From the NCBI RefSeq assembly GCF_002813775.1, contig NZ_CP020370.1, positions 2,629,501-2,693,500 on the forward strand: a DNA stretch of 64,000 bases. The letters run 5' to 3'. Source of the DNA: Candidatus Thiodictyon syntrophicum (GTDB lineage Bacteria > Pseudomonadota > Gammaproteobacteria > Chromatiales > Chromatiaceae). Position 1 is the first letter of the stretch, and each line of letters opens with the position of its first letter. Position numbers and translations under genes: made by a program. Below the pieces are notes generated by a model. The model had not been told where the DNA came from. It worked only from the letters and a program-made list of their open reading frames with translations, and ran no database searches. This document shows positions 16,815 to 25,050 of this stretch, one piece after another.

Positions 16815-19568
16815 ATGCACGAGCCCAAACCCCGGGGAGCGCTCCGCGCCATTGCGCCCAGGTATGGCCTCCCGACCATCCTGATCAGCGTCGTCCTGAC
16901 GCTGTATGTGGGCTTCCTGCTGGTGGCCAACTACTGGTCGGCCACCAGCCTGCGTCAGACCATGGAGCAGCAGCGGCGCCTGGAGAGCGGGCGGCGGGTC
17001 GCGGCGCTCCAGTATTTCTTCAGCGAGCGGCGCGACGATCTGGCCAATCTGGCCCTGTCGCGGGAGGTGGCGGGGTTCTTCGAGAATCGTGCCCTGGGGA
17101 TGAGCATGCGCTACGGGCTCAAACAAAGCCTGGTGCCGATCGGCGCCCGTTTCGCCCAGCTCATCGACCGCAAGCGCATCGGCACCAAGCCCATCTATCA
17201 GCGTCTGGTCCTGCTCGACGAGACCGGGGAGGTGCTGGTCGACGAACCGAGCCAGGGTGAGGCCACCCTGCTCGATCGCCCCTGGAAGGAGTTCCTGAAT
17301 CCCGCCCATCGGGGTGGCGAGATCCTGGTCCTGGACGGGGGCCGCACCCTGGCGGTGTCGCTCGCCCACGAATTCAAGGGGGTCTACGCGGGTCAACTCC
17401 TGGCCCTGCTGGACGCGGGGCTGGTGACGCGCGAGGTGCTCAATGTGGACCGCGGCGCCGACGACACCTACGTGGCGACCATCGCGGGGGGGCATCTGCA
17501 CGGGATCGGCGGTCAACTGGCCCCCGGCCTGGCAAGCTTAACGCCGCCCGCGGGGGTGAAGGACGGCCAACTTTTCGAGTTCCGCGACGGTCCCGCCGGG
17601 GACGGCGAGCACATGGTCGCGCTTGCCCGCCTGTTGTCAGGGACCGAATTCGTTGTGATCGACGTGATGTCCACGGCGCAACTGCGCGGCCGGCTCGAAC
17701 CCTGGCACCTGTTCCTGGGGATGGCGAGCCTGGCGGTGGTGGTCCTGCTCGGGGTCTTCCTGATCCTGCGGCTGAATCTGCGCGCGGTCGCCTTGCAGGC
17801 CCATTTGCGTGAGAGCGCGCTGCGCGAGAAGGCGGTGCAGGAAAAAAACCTGGAGCTCGAACAGGAGATCGGCGAGCGGCGGCGGGTGGAGAGCGAACTG
17901 CGCGACGCCAAGGAGGCGGCGGAGGCGGCCAACCGGGCCAAGAGCGAGTTCCTCGCCAACATGAGCCACGAGATCAGGAACCCCATGATCGGGGTGGTGG
18001 GGATGGCCAACCTGCTGGCGGAGACCCGGCTCGATCAGGAGCAGCGCGAGTATGTCACCGTGGTGCTGCACTCGGCCGACGCGCTGCTGAGCGTCATCGA
18101 CGATATCCTGGACTACTCCAAGGTCGAGGCCGGTAAGCTCACCCTGGACGAGACCGACTTCAGCCTGCGCACCCTGATCGAGGAACTGGCGGATATGTTC
18201 GCCTACAAGGCCGATGGGCGCGGCCTGGGCTTCGCGTGCATCTGTGAACGCGGGGTGCCGGACTGGCTGCACGCCGACCCGGGCCGCTTACGGCAGGTCC
18301 TGATCAACCTGATCGGCAACGCCATCAAGTTCACCGAACAGGGCGAGGTCGAGGTGCGGGTCGCGGTCCAGACGGGGCCGCATGGGGGCGCGCGCCTGCA
18401 TTTTGCCGTGCGCGACTCCGGCATCGGTATCGCCGCGGACCGGTTGGGGCTCCTGTTCCGTTCCTTCTATCAGGTGGACACCTCCTTTACCCGCCGCTAT
18501 GGCGGCACCGGCCTCGGGCTCGCCATCTCGCGCCGCCTGGTGGAGTTGATGGGCGGCGAGATCGGGGTCGACAGCCGCGAGGGGGAGGGCTCCTGTTTCT
18601 GGTTCGAGTTGCCGGCCGTGCCCGTCGCGGCGGGAGAGGTACCCCTGCCACCGTGGTCGCGAGTACCCCGGGCGCTGCTCATGGATACGCTCGCGATCGG
18701 CCGGGCCGCGCTCACCGAGACCCTGGCCCATTTGGGGGTCAGCGTCCTCGCCACCGCCGATACCGAGGGCGCGATGGATGAACTCCTGCTGGCCGAGGAT
18801 CGCGACGATCCCTACGACCTGGCCCTGATCGTCCTGCGCCAGCCCGGCGGGGAGGGCGACCGCCTGTTTGACCTGGTACCCCACCAGCCCTGGCGGGTGC
18901 CCTTGCGGGTACTGGCCTTGGTGCCCCAGGGGCGGCGCCGGGACCTCACGCTGGCCGAGTCGAGTCCGGTACGCGTCCTGACGCTGCCGGTGCATCGGGC
19001 GGCCCTGCTGGAGGCCCTGGATGAGCGGCCGCGGCCAGCCTTGATGCCGACGCCGGCGGCCCCAGTGGTTGATGCGGCACCACGTCCGGTGGCGGCCGCG
19101 GTGGAACTGCCGCCGGCAGCCGCGCCGGACGCGAGCGCGCCACGCCGCTGCATCCTCCTGGTGGAGGACAACAAGATCAGCCAAAAGGTCGCCACCGCCA
19201 TGCTCGACAAGCTGGGTTACCAGGTGGAGGCGGTGGACAATGGCGTCCTGGCCCTGGGGGCGGTGGAGCAGCGGCACTACCACCTGGTGCTGATGGACAT
19301 CCAGATGCCGGAGATGGACGGACTGGAGGCCACCCGGCGGATCCGCGCCGCGGAGGCCGCGGGGCACCTGCGCTACGAGTCCCCACTCGGCCATCTGCCG
19401 ATCGTCGCCATGACCGCCCACGCACTGGCCTCCGACCGCCAACTCTGCCTGGAGTCCGGCATGGACGACGTTATCACCAAGCCGGTCAAGCGTCAGGTTC
19501 TCATCGAAACCCTGACGCGGGTCCTGAATGGGGAAGCGGCCGGGGCGGCAGACGACGGTCGTACCTGA
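16815..19568 (+). CDS. Hybrid sensor histidine kinase
   Basis: A 917-residue inner-membrane kinase. Order: membrane helix (about residues 20-42), periplasmic sensor region of about 250 residues, second helix (about 300-320), coiled coil, HisKA with the phosphoacceptor His in MSHEIRNPM (about 382), HATPase_c ([31 protein letters not shown]), a degenerate receiver-like part (about 620-740) lacking the phosphoacceptor Asp, an Ala/Pro linker, and a complete receiver ([14 protein letters not shown]; Asp in [12 protein letters not shown], about 826; Lys in ITKPVK). BarA-like architecture, without an Hpt domain, so the phosphorelay partner is elsewhere. ATG 16815 gives a normal N-terminus. Confidence 0.88.
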   Translation: MHEPKPRGALRAIAPRYGLPTILISVVLTLYVGFLLVANYWSATSLRQTMEQQRRLESGRRVAALQYFFSERRDDLANLALSREVAGFFENRALGMSMRYGLKQSLVPIGARFAQLIDRKRIGTKPIYQRLVLLDETGEVLVDEPSQGEATLLDRPWKEFLNPAHRGGEILVLDGGRTLAVSLAHEFKGVYAGQLLALLDAGLVTREVLNVDRGADDTYVATIAGGHLHGIGGQLAPGLASLTPPAGVKDGQLFEFRDGPAGDGEHMVALARLLSGTEFVVIDVMSTAQLRGRLEPWHLFLGMASLAVVVLLGVFLILRLNLRAVALQAHLRESALREKAVQEKNLELEQEIGERRRVESELRDAKEAAEAANRAKSEFLANMSHEIRNPMIGVVGMANLLAETRLDQEQREYVTVVLHSADALLSVIDDILDYSKVEAGKLTLDETDFSLRTLIEELADMFAYKADGRGLGFACICERGVPDWLHADPGRLRQVLINLIGNAIKFTEQGEVEVRVAVQTGPHGGARLHFAVRDSGIGIAADRLGLLFRSFYQVDTSFTRRYGGTGLGLAISRRLVELMGGEIGVDSREGEGSCFWFELPAVPVAAGEVPLPPWSRVPRALLMDTLAIGRAALTETLAHLGVSVLATADTEGAMDELLLAEDRDDPYDLALIVLRQPGGEGDRLFDLVPHQPWRVPLRVLALVPQGRRRDLTLAESSPVRVLTLPVHRAALLEALDERPRPALMPTPAAPVVDAAPRPVAAAVELPPAAAPDASAPRRCILLVEDNKISQKVATAMLDKLGYQVEAVDNGVLALGAVEQRHYHLVLMDIQMPEMDGLEATRRIRAAEAAGHLRYESPLGHLPIVAMTAHALASDRQLCLESGMDDVITKPVKRQVLIETLTRVLNGEAAGAADDGRT

Positions 19569-19714
19569 TCGGGGGCTGGCCGCCACGCCTGGCGCGCTGC
19601 CGCTCCAACCGGGTGCTGACCGCGCCCGCGCTTTTTACTATCCTTATGCCGGGAGCTCGTCAGCGCTCCCACCCCTGAATCCCTGTCACTGTCTTCACTG
19701 ACGAGGTGCAACAC

Positions 19715-20077
19715 ATGAACAAAGTCGTGCTCGCGATCGCCGGTGCCGCCCTCACCGGCGCGGTCAGTCTGCCGGCCCAGGCCTTCTGGGGCTGGACGCC
19801 TTGGGGCGGTGGTCCGTGGAGCGGCGGTCCTTGGGGCGGCTACCCCGCCTGGAACAACTATCCCGGATGGGGCGGTTGGGGCTATCCTGGGTACGGCTAT
19901 CCCGGATACGGTTACGGCTATCCCGGATACGGTTACGGCTATCCCGGATACGGTTACGGCTATCCCGGTTATGCCTGGACCTATCCTGGCTACAGCGCCG
20001 GCGGCTACGGTTACCCCTACGCCGCCCCGGCGACCGCCGCGACGGCGGCCGCACCGGCTGCCGGCGGCGGCAAGTAA
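19715..20077 (+). CDS. Sulfur globule protein
   Basis: A 120-residue exported structural protein. A clear signal peptide (MNKVVLAIAGAALTGAVSLP, cleavage after AQA) is followed by FWGWTPWGGG and a Gly/Tyr/Pro-rich body with GYGYPGY repeats. This is the hallmark of the Sgp proteins that coat the periplasmic sulfur globules of purple sulfur bacteria such as Allochromatium vinosum. Three perfect 21-base repeats (19897-19959) encode part of the body. ATG 19715 has GAGG 8 bases upstream; an ATG three codons earlier is possible. It appears monocistronic, with a strong inverted repeat downstream at 20130-20180. Confidence 0.9.
   Translation: MNKVVLAIAGAALTGAVSLPAQAFWGWTPWGGGPWSGGPWGGYPAWNNYPGWGGWGYPGYGYPGYGYGYPGYGYGYPGYGYGYPGYAWTYPGYSAGGYGYPYAAPATAATAAAPAAGGGK
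19897..19959 (+). repeat. Three perfect 21-bp repeats within the sulfur globule gene
   Basis: The unit CTATCCCGGATACGGTTACG plus G occurs three times without a single mismatch and is followed by a partial fourth copy. It encodes seven residues (YPGYGYG). The lack of third-base drift suggests recent duplication. Confidence 0.92.
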
Positions 20078-20129
20078 GGGCGCGGCGGGCCTTGATCACA
20101 GCTGCGGCCACGCGCCCTTGCGGCAACTC

Positions 20130-20180
20130 GTCGCGGCCGGGGACCGCTCCTACGGCGTAGGAGCGGTCCCCGGCCGCGAC
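20130..20180. terminator. Perfect 24-bp inverted repeat with 3-base loop
   Basis: Arms 20130-20153 and 20157-20180 are exact inverses (GTCGCGGCCGGGGACCGCTC with four more bases) around the loop GGC. It lies 53 bases after the sulfur globule gene, facing the convergent hemerythrin gene, so a bidirectional terminator or mRNA-stabilising hairpin is likely. There is no T-run on either side, so it is not a classical intrinsic terminator. Confidence 0.55.
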
Positions 20181-20295
20181 GGATATCATTCTCTAGGGGG
20201 TGATCAAGAAGACCAGCCGATTGCGCTGACGGAGCCGGCGGCGGTCGCGAGGGGAGAGAAACGGTTAGGTCGGACGAGGGTTGGCGTCGCGGCGG

Positions 20296-20772
20296 TTACC
20301 AGCGGTCCGCGCCGTGGCGGGCTCCCAATGGGGCACGCGCATCCTGAAACATGCCGATCTCCAGCAGTTTGGGGAGCAGTACCTGCTCCTCGCGATCGAT
20401 GCGCTGAGCGACCAGATCGAAGACCGCGCGGGTTTCGGACAGGAAGTCATCGCTGAAATTGAAGTCGCAGTTCTTCAGCCAATGGGTGTGATAGTCGTCG
20501 AAGGTTTGCCGCAACGGCTTCTCACCGCTGATGAAGCCCCAGGCGATGGACTTGACCTTGGGGTCCTCATGGATCAGCAGGCTCGGGTACAGACTGCGAT
20601 CCTCTTCGGCCAGGTGGCGCCGCACCCGCTCACCGAGATCGCACAACAACTCATACGCCGTCTTGGCATTGGGGCGTATCCGCAGCTGCTCCGTGGTGAG
20701 GAGCGAGCGCAGGTCGTCGAGCATTTGCCGCAGGTCTGAATGGGTGCTGCGGTAGCCGTCTAGGGTATGCAT
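20296..20772 (-). CDS. Hemerythrin-domain protein
   Basis: A 158-residue four-helix-bundle protein of the hemerythrin HHE family. Di-iron ligand candidates: His 11 in STHSDLRQ, HLAEEDRSLYP (about 53-63), YHTHW (about 94-98) and REEQVLLP (about 127-134). The position where the family usually has His in the last helix (H-I-x-x-E-E) is Arg here. Relatives bind oxygen, nitric oxide or help repair iron-sulfur clusters; which applies is unknown. ATG 20772 is the only sensible start. Its long upstream region holds four copies of a TGCATTGCA-type motif that may regulate it. Confidence 0.83.
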   Translation of the reverse strand: MHTLDGYRSTHSDLRQMLDDLRSLLTTEQLRIRPNAKTAYELLCDLGERVRRHLAEEDRSLYPSLLIHEDPKVKSIAWGFISGEKPLRQTFDDYHTHWLKNCDFNFSDDFLSETRAVFDLVAQRIDREEQVLLPKLLEIGMFQDARAPLGARHGADRW

Positions 20773-21438
20773 GAGTCATCCTCGTCGTTATTGATTGGCG
20801 GTTACCACCGAAAGGACAGGACCTTCAGTGAAGCCCCGTGGCCGCTAGGCCCCGGAAACCGTGCCCCGAGGCCTTCGCGCGACACTAAACCCTTCGCGCA
20901 ACTGAGCTTTGCGTGCCTGATCAGACAGATTGTTGCATTGCACCATAATTGCGCCGTGACCGCCGCTTTGTTGCATTGCACCATCCGGTACGGTTTTGCT
21001 GCATTGCATCATTCCGCTCCTTTGCTGCATTGCACCATTGCCGGGCTGCTCCTTCTCATCTGAAGATTAGCTTAGATCCGCATTAGGATTCAACTCAAAA
21101 TCGGCGCGGCGTTGAAATTCACTTCACCGCGTCGTTCCCGCAATGGCAATCAGCCGCGGGCCGCTGCGGATTAAAGACGGTAATTCAGCGAGATAACACC
21201 GGCGCGGACGCCCTTTCGCGGGATCGATGACGCACACTTTTCACGGGGTTGGACCACGGGGCGCGGTCGTGATCCTGGTTGCGTGCGTTCGGCGAGCGGT
21301 GGTCGAGGCTTCACGCCGGTCGACTTGGCGGCGGCGCGGCCTTGGTCCGGCCAACAGAATAGGGAGCGAACATCAGCCACCCCGGACGAGGAACGGCGGG
21401 CGTGGGAGCGGTGTCAGGCGGGCGGGGGCGAGCGGCCT
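20773..21438. other. Long intergenic region with regulatory-looking repeats
   Basis: No gene is seen in 666 bases. The part from about 20930 to 21070 is less GC-rich and carries the four-copy motif described separately. The rest, up to the HNH gene stop, is GC-rich without obvious structure. Confidence 0.5.
20930..21038. promoter_or_regulatory. Four copies of TTGYTGCATTGCAYCAT
   Basis: Copies lie at 20930-20946, 20968-20984, 20996-21012 and 21022-21038, spaced 38, 28 and 26 bases apart. Each contains the near-palindrome TGCATTGCA. On the minus strand they read ATGGTGCAATGCARCAA, close to the TGCA-rich sites bound by the polyhydroxybutyrate regulator PhaR as I recall them. They sit 158-266 bases upstream of the hemerythrin gene. 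Confidence 0.5.
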
Positions 21439-22044
21439 TCAGGCCCCGGGTCGGGCGGCAGTGCGCTCGCGCAGCGGACTGCTGCGCGGGAAGTGGGCGC
21501 GCAGAAACTCCATCTGGTCGGCGAGGACGCCGCGGCCCATCAGATAGACGTACTCGGCATGGGTCGGCGTGAAGGGCACCGCCAGCAGTTCCATGCCGGC
21601 CGCCTCCGGGGTGCGGCCAGCCTTGAAATTGTTGCAACGCACGCAGGCGGTGACCAGGTTGGTCCAGTGGTCGCGCCCGCCCAGGCTGGATGGGCGCACA
21701 TGGTCGCGGGAGAGTTGCCGACTGGGGAAGCGGCCGCCGCAGTACAGGCAGATGTGGTTGTCGCGCTGGAACAGGGTGCGATTGCACAACGGCGGCACAT
21801 AGTGGTCCTGAAGCCGGTTCAGGGCCTGGTGCAGTCCCAGCGTGGCGATTATGGAATGGATGCGTAGCCGGCTGCGGCGCCGGGTGGCAACATTGATGCC
21901 GCCGCGCAGATGAAACAGCGTATCGCCACAGTCGTAGGCGACCTGATCGAGGAAATACAGGCGGGCGGCGGTGCGGTAGTCCACCCACTCGAGCGGCATA
22001 CCCGCCAAATCCGTTCGCAGTACCTGTTGGTTCAGTGGCAACAT
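21439..22044 (-). CDS. HNH endonuclease
   Basis: A 201-residue HNH nuclease. The zinc site CLYCGGRFPSRQLSRDH (about residues 118-134) with the catalytic His in RDH, then GGRDHWTNLVTACVRCNNFK (about 141-160), is the canonical HNH core. The N-terminal half (PLEWVDYRTAARLYFLDQVA) is the one found in stand-alone HNH proteins common in proteobacteria and cyanobacteria, whose role is unknown. ATG 22044 (MLPLNQQVLRTDLAG) is preferred over the upstream in-frame start at 22098, which adds Cys/Arg-rich residues. No mobile element boundary is visible. Confidence 0.83.
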   Translation of the reverse strand: MLPLNQQVLRTDLAGMPLEWVDYRTAARLYFLDQVAYDCGDTLFHLRGGINVATRRRSRLRIHSIIATLGLHQALNRLQDHYVPPLCNRTLFQRDNHICLYCGGRFPSRQLSRDHVRPSSLGGRDHWTNLVTACVRCNNFKAGRTPEAAGMELLAVPFTPTHAEYVYLMGRGVLADQMEFLRAHFPRSSPLRERTAARPGA

Positions 22045-22532
22045 AGCGCTCGGGCTCGCAAGTTGACGGCATGATACACATTGAGCGCGGGGGCGCAAGG
22101 GTGCCGGGCACCTGCCTTTCCGGGGCCTTGGGTTTCTTGTGTACGCCGGTGGCCGTCTCGTACCTGTTCTGGGGCATGGCGCGCCCAGGCTGCCGGCGCG
22201 GCCTTGATCCCGGTCCCTGCCGCTCGGTGGCGCTCGCCCGGCCTTAAAGAGTCCACAGTCTGCTTGCGTTCTCGGGCATTGGGAGCGGCGGTCGCGCCGT
22301 CCTCTGTCAGTCGTCGATGGATATCAAAAAAATAAGATAAAACAAGAGTCTTAAAAAGCGGCTATTCCGTAGCCGATTAAACAGCACCGTAACAACGGCG
22401 CCGCGTTGCGACCCTGCCTCAGTGGCTGTCCACAGAGTTATCCACAGGGATTGTGAACAGATTTCCTTTCGCCATGGCTGACAGCCGGTTGCGTCCTCTT
22501 GATTTAAATCGACCGCAGGAACCTGGCCTAAG
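22045..22532. other. Divergent intergenic region upstream of priA
   Basis: No gene is seen. It has a less GC-rich part (22315-22390, with ATATCAAAAAAATAAGAT) that would suit a promoter, and a DnaA box at 22438-22446. Confidence 0.5.
22438..22446 (+). promoter_or_regulatory. DnaA box TTATCCACA upstream of priA
   Basis: A perfect consensus DnaA box lies 87 bases before the priA start. A weaker relative, CTGTCCACA, lies 12 bases upstream (22426-22434) on the same strand. DnaA may adjust priA transcription; too few boxes are present for an origin. Confidence 0.5.
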
Positions 22533-24812
22533 TTGCAGCAACCGGAGTCTCCGCCCATCCCGAACCAACCTACCATCTTGCGCGTCGCGGTGGCGGCCCC
22601 GCTGGCCGGACTCTTCGACTATCTGCCCCCGGCGGACGCGCACTTGATGCCCCTGATCCCCGGCGTGCGTCTCCTGGTGCCCTTCGGGCGCGGGCGGCGG
22701 GTCGGCATCCTGGTGGAGACCGCCGGGCACTCCGACCAGTCGCCGGAGCGCTTGAAGCCCGCCCTCGCCGTGCTGGATGCGACCCCGGTGCTCGGCCCCG
22801 ACGACTTGCGGCTCATCCGCTGGGCCGCCGACTACTATCGCGCACCCCTGGGCGAGGCCCTGTTCAGCGCCCTGCCGGCGCGCCTGCGCCGCCCGGACGC
22901 GCGCCTCGGGAGCGGCCTCCCGGGGCTGCGCGCGACCGCCGCCGGGGGCGCCCTGGCGCTTGCCGACCTGGGGCGGGCAGCGGGTCAGCGCCGCCTCCTG
23001 GAGACGTTGCGGGCGGCCCCGGAGGGACTGGCGACGCTGCATCTGAAGGCCCTGCTCGGCCCCTGCGCCGGGCCGCTCAAGGCCCTGCGTGAGCGGGGCC
23101 TGATCGAACCCTGCCGGGTCGCGGCGCGGGCCGCGCCGTCGGCGCCGGTCGGTTCCCCGGCGGCGGCCGCGCTCGCCCCGGTCGCGGTGGGGCCGGTCCT
23201 CAATGCCGAGCAGACCCGGGCGGTCGCGGCGGTCGCGGCGGCCCTGGGCGGCTTCGCCCCCTTCGTCCTCGACGGGGTGACCGGCAGCGGCAAGACCGAG
23301 GTCTATATTCGCCTGATCGAGCGCGTGATCGCGTCCGGGTACCAGGCCCTGGTGCTGGTGCCGGAGATCGGTCTCACACCGCAACTGCGCGACCGCCTGG
23401 CGCAGCGCCTGCCCGGACCCCACGCGGTGCTGCACTCGGCCCTGCCGGAGGCCGAGCGCGAGCGCGCCTGGCACAGTGCCGCCGCCGGGCGCGCGACCCT
23501 GGTGCTCGGCACCCGCTCGGCCTGTTTCGTGCCCCTGCCGCGCCTGGGGCTGATCGTCGTGGACGAGGAGCACGACGCCTCCCTCAAGCAGCAGGAGGGG
23601 TTCCGCTACTCGGCCCGGGATCTGGCGGTGCGGCGCGCCCAGCAGGCCGGCTGTCCGGTCGTCCTGGGCTCGGCCACCCCGTCCCTGGAGACCCTCCACA
23701 ACGCCCGCGCCGGGCGTTACCGGCGGCTGCACCTGAGTGAGCGCGCCGGGGGTGCGCAGGCGCCCGTCTTCGCGCTCCTGGACATCCGCGGCCAGCCGAT
23801 GAGCGCCGGCCTCTGCGCGGCGCTGCGCGACCAGGTCGAGACCCAGACCGGGGCCGGTAATCAGGTCCTGCTGTTCCTCAACCGCCGCGGTTATGCCCCG
23901 GTGCTGACCTGCCACGACTGCGGCTGGGTGGGTGCCTGTCCCCATTGCGACGCGCGCCTCACCCTGCACCTGCGGCTGCGCCGCCTCTGGTGTCACCACT
24001 GCGGCTGGTTCCAGGCCACGCCGGGCACCTGTCCGGACTGCCGGGGCACCGACCTGCGCGGCCTGGGCCTGGGGACCGAGCGCCTGGAGGAGGAACTGCG
24101 CGCGGTCTTTCCGGCGGTCAACCTGGCGCGCATCGATCGCGACAGTACCCGCCGCAAGGGGGAGTTGGATCGGCTGCTCGCGGCGAGTCGCAGCGGGGAG
24201 ATCCAGATCCTGCTCGGCACCCAGATGCTCGCCAAGGGGCACGACTTTCCCGGGGTGACCCTGGTCGGCATCCTCGACCTCGACCATTCGCTCTATGCCG
24301 CGGACTTCCGCGCCCCGGAGCGCACGGCCCAGCTCATCGTTCAGGTCGCCGGGCGCGCCGGGCGGGCGCAGCGCCCCGGCCGGGTCGTGCTCCAGACCAG
24401 GCACCCCGAGCACCCCCTGCTGCGCTCCCTGATCAAGGGCGGTTACCCCGGCTTCGCCGAACTGGCCCTGGCCGAGCGGGAGGCGGCCCAACTGCCGCCC
24501 TTCGCCCACCTCGCGCTCCTGCGCGCCGATGCCCCGGACGCCGAGGTCCCCATGGACTTTCTGCGCCAGGGGCGCGCCCTGGCCCTGGCCCTGCAGGGCG
24601 AACTGGTCGGCACCCGGGTGGCGGTGTCGAGCCCGGTCCCGGCGCCCATGGAGCGGCGCGCCGGCCGCTATCGCGCCCAACTCCTGCTGGAGGGTCCGGA
24701 CCGGCCCGGGTTGCAGCGCTTTCTCGGGTCTTGGGTCGGCCGTCTGTGGACGCTGCCGCGCACCCGGGGGCTGCGCTGGTCGCTCGACGTGGACCCCCAG
24801 GACATGATGTAA
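22533..24812 (+). CDS. priA: Primosomal protein N' (helicase PriA)
   Basis: A 759-residue 3'-5' DNA helicase that restarts stalled replication forks. The N-terminal 3'-DNA-binding domain (VAVAAPLAGLFDYLPP) is followed by Walker A GVTGSGKTEVYIR (about residue 252), the Walker B/DEEH box VVDEEHDASLK (about 343), the zinc-binding Cys pairs (CHDCGW, CPHCD, CHHCGW, CPDC; about 460-510) and helicase motif QVAGRAGRAQRPG. The start is uncertain: TTG 22533 gives a short leader; an internal TTG or GTG around 22578 would begin at the conserved part. It is followed by argS and a SPOR-domain gene, a gene order close to priA-argS-ftsN of other gammaproteobacteria. Confidence 0.93.
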   Translation: MQQPESPPIPNQPTILRVAVAAPLAGLFDYLPPADAHLMPLIPGVRLLVPFGRGRRVGILVETAGHSDQSPERLKPALAVLDATPVLGPDDLRLIRWAADYYRAPLGEALFSALPARLRRPDARLGSGLPGLRATAAGGALALADLGRAAGQRRLLETLRAAPEGLATLHLKALLGPCAGPLKALRERGLIEPCRVAARAAPSAPVGSPAAAALAPVAVGPVLNAEQTRAVAAVAAALGGFAPFVLDGVTGSGKTEVYIRLIERVIASGYQALVLVPEIGLTPQLRDRLAQRLPGPHAVLHSALPEAERERAWHSAAAGRATLVLGTRSACFVPLPRLGLIVVDEEHDASLKQQEGFRYSARDLAVRRAQQAGCPVVLGSATPSLETLHNARAGRYRRLHLSERAGGAQAPVFALLDIRGQPMSAGLCAALRDQVETQTGAGNQVLLFLNRRGYAPVLTCHDCGWVGACPHCDARLTLHLRLRRLWCHHCGWFQATPGTCPDCRGTDLRGLGLGTERLEEELRAVFPAVNLARIDRDSTRRKGELDRLLAASRSGEIQILLGTQMLAKGHDFPGVTLVGILDLDHSLYAADFRAPERTAQLIVQVAGRAGRAQRPGRVVLQTRHPEHPLLRSLIKGGYPGFAELALAEREAAQLPPFAHLALLRADAPDAEVPMDFLRQGRALALALQGELVGTRVAVSSPVPAPMERRAGRYRAQLLLEGPDRPGLQRFLGSWVGRLWTLPRTRGLRWSLDVDPQDMM

Positions 24813-25050
24813 GGACCGGATTCGGGTATCCTTGGCTTATTGCGCCGCGGGTTCCGAAGTGCCCTGCGCGCCTGTTTTTTCCGGCCCTTGATCGTTGCTC
24901 TGACCAGTGCACCTGGGCAGCCGACTGTGCTGTCCGTCGGTTTCACCGATGGGTGGGCGCAGGGTCCGTGCTGTTCAAGATCCGGCGCGCTGCGTGACCT
25001 GGACGCAACCCTGGTCAAGGCCCCTTTCCCGACCCGACCGAACAACACTA

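Noticed and set aside
20930-21038. Possible CRISPR array
   Set aside because: Only four 17-base copies with spacers of 9-21 bases of uneven length and no cas genes; more like operator sites.
20767-21063. A 98-codon plus-strand frame through the TGCATTGCA motifs
   Set aside because: The repeated LLHCTI residues come from the DNA motif; the frame starts inside the hemerythrin leader and has no plausible ribosome binding site.
22438-22446. Chromosomal replication origin
   Set aside because: One perfect and one weak DnaA box only, no AT-rich unwinding region, and no dnaA, dnaN or gidA nearby.
22419-24680. A 753-codon minus-strand frame opposite priA
   Set aside because: Shadow of priA; the composition is Gly/Arg/Gln-rich and no family pattern is present.
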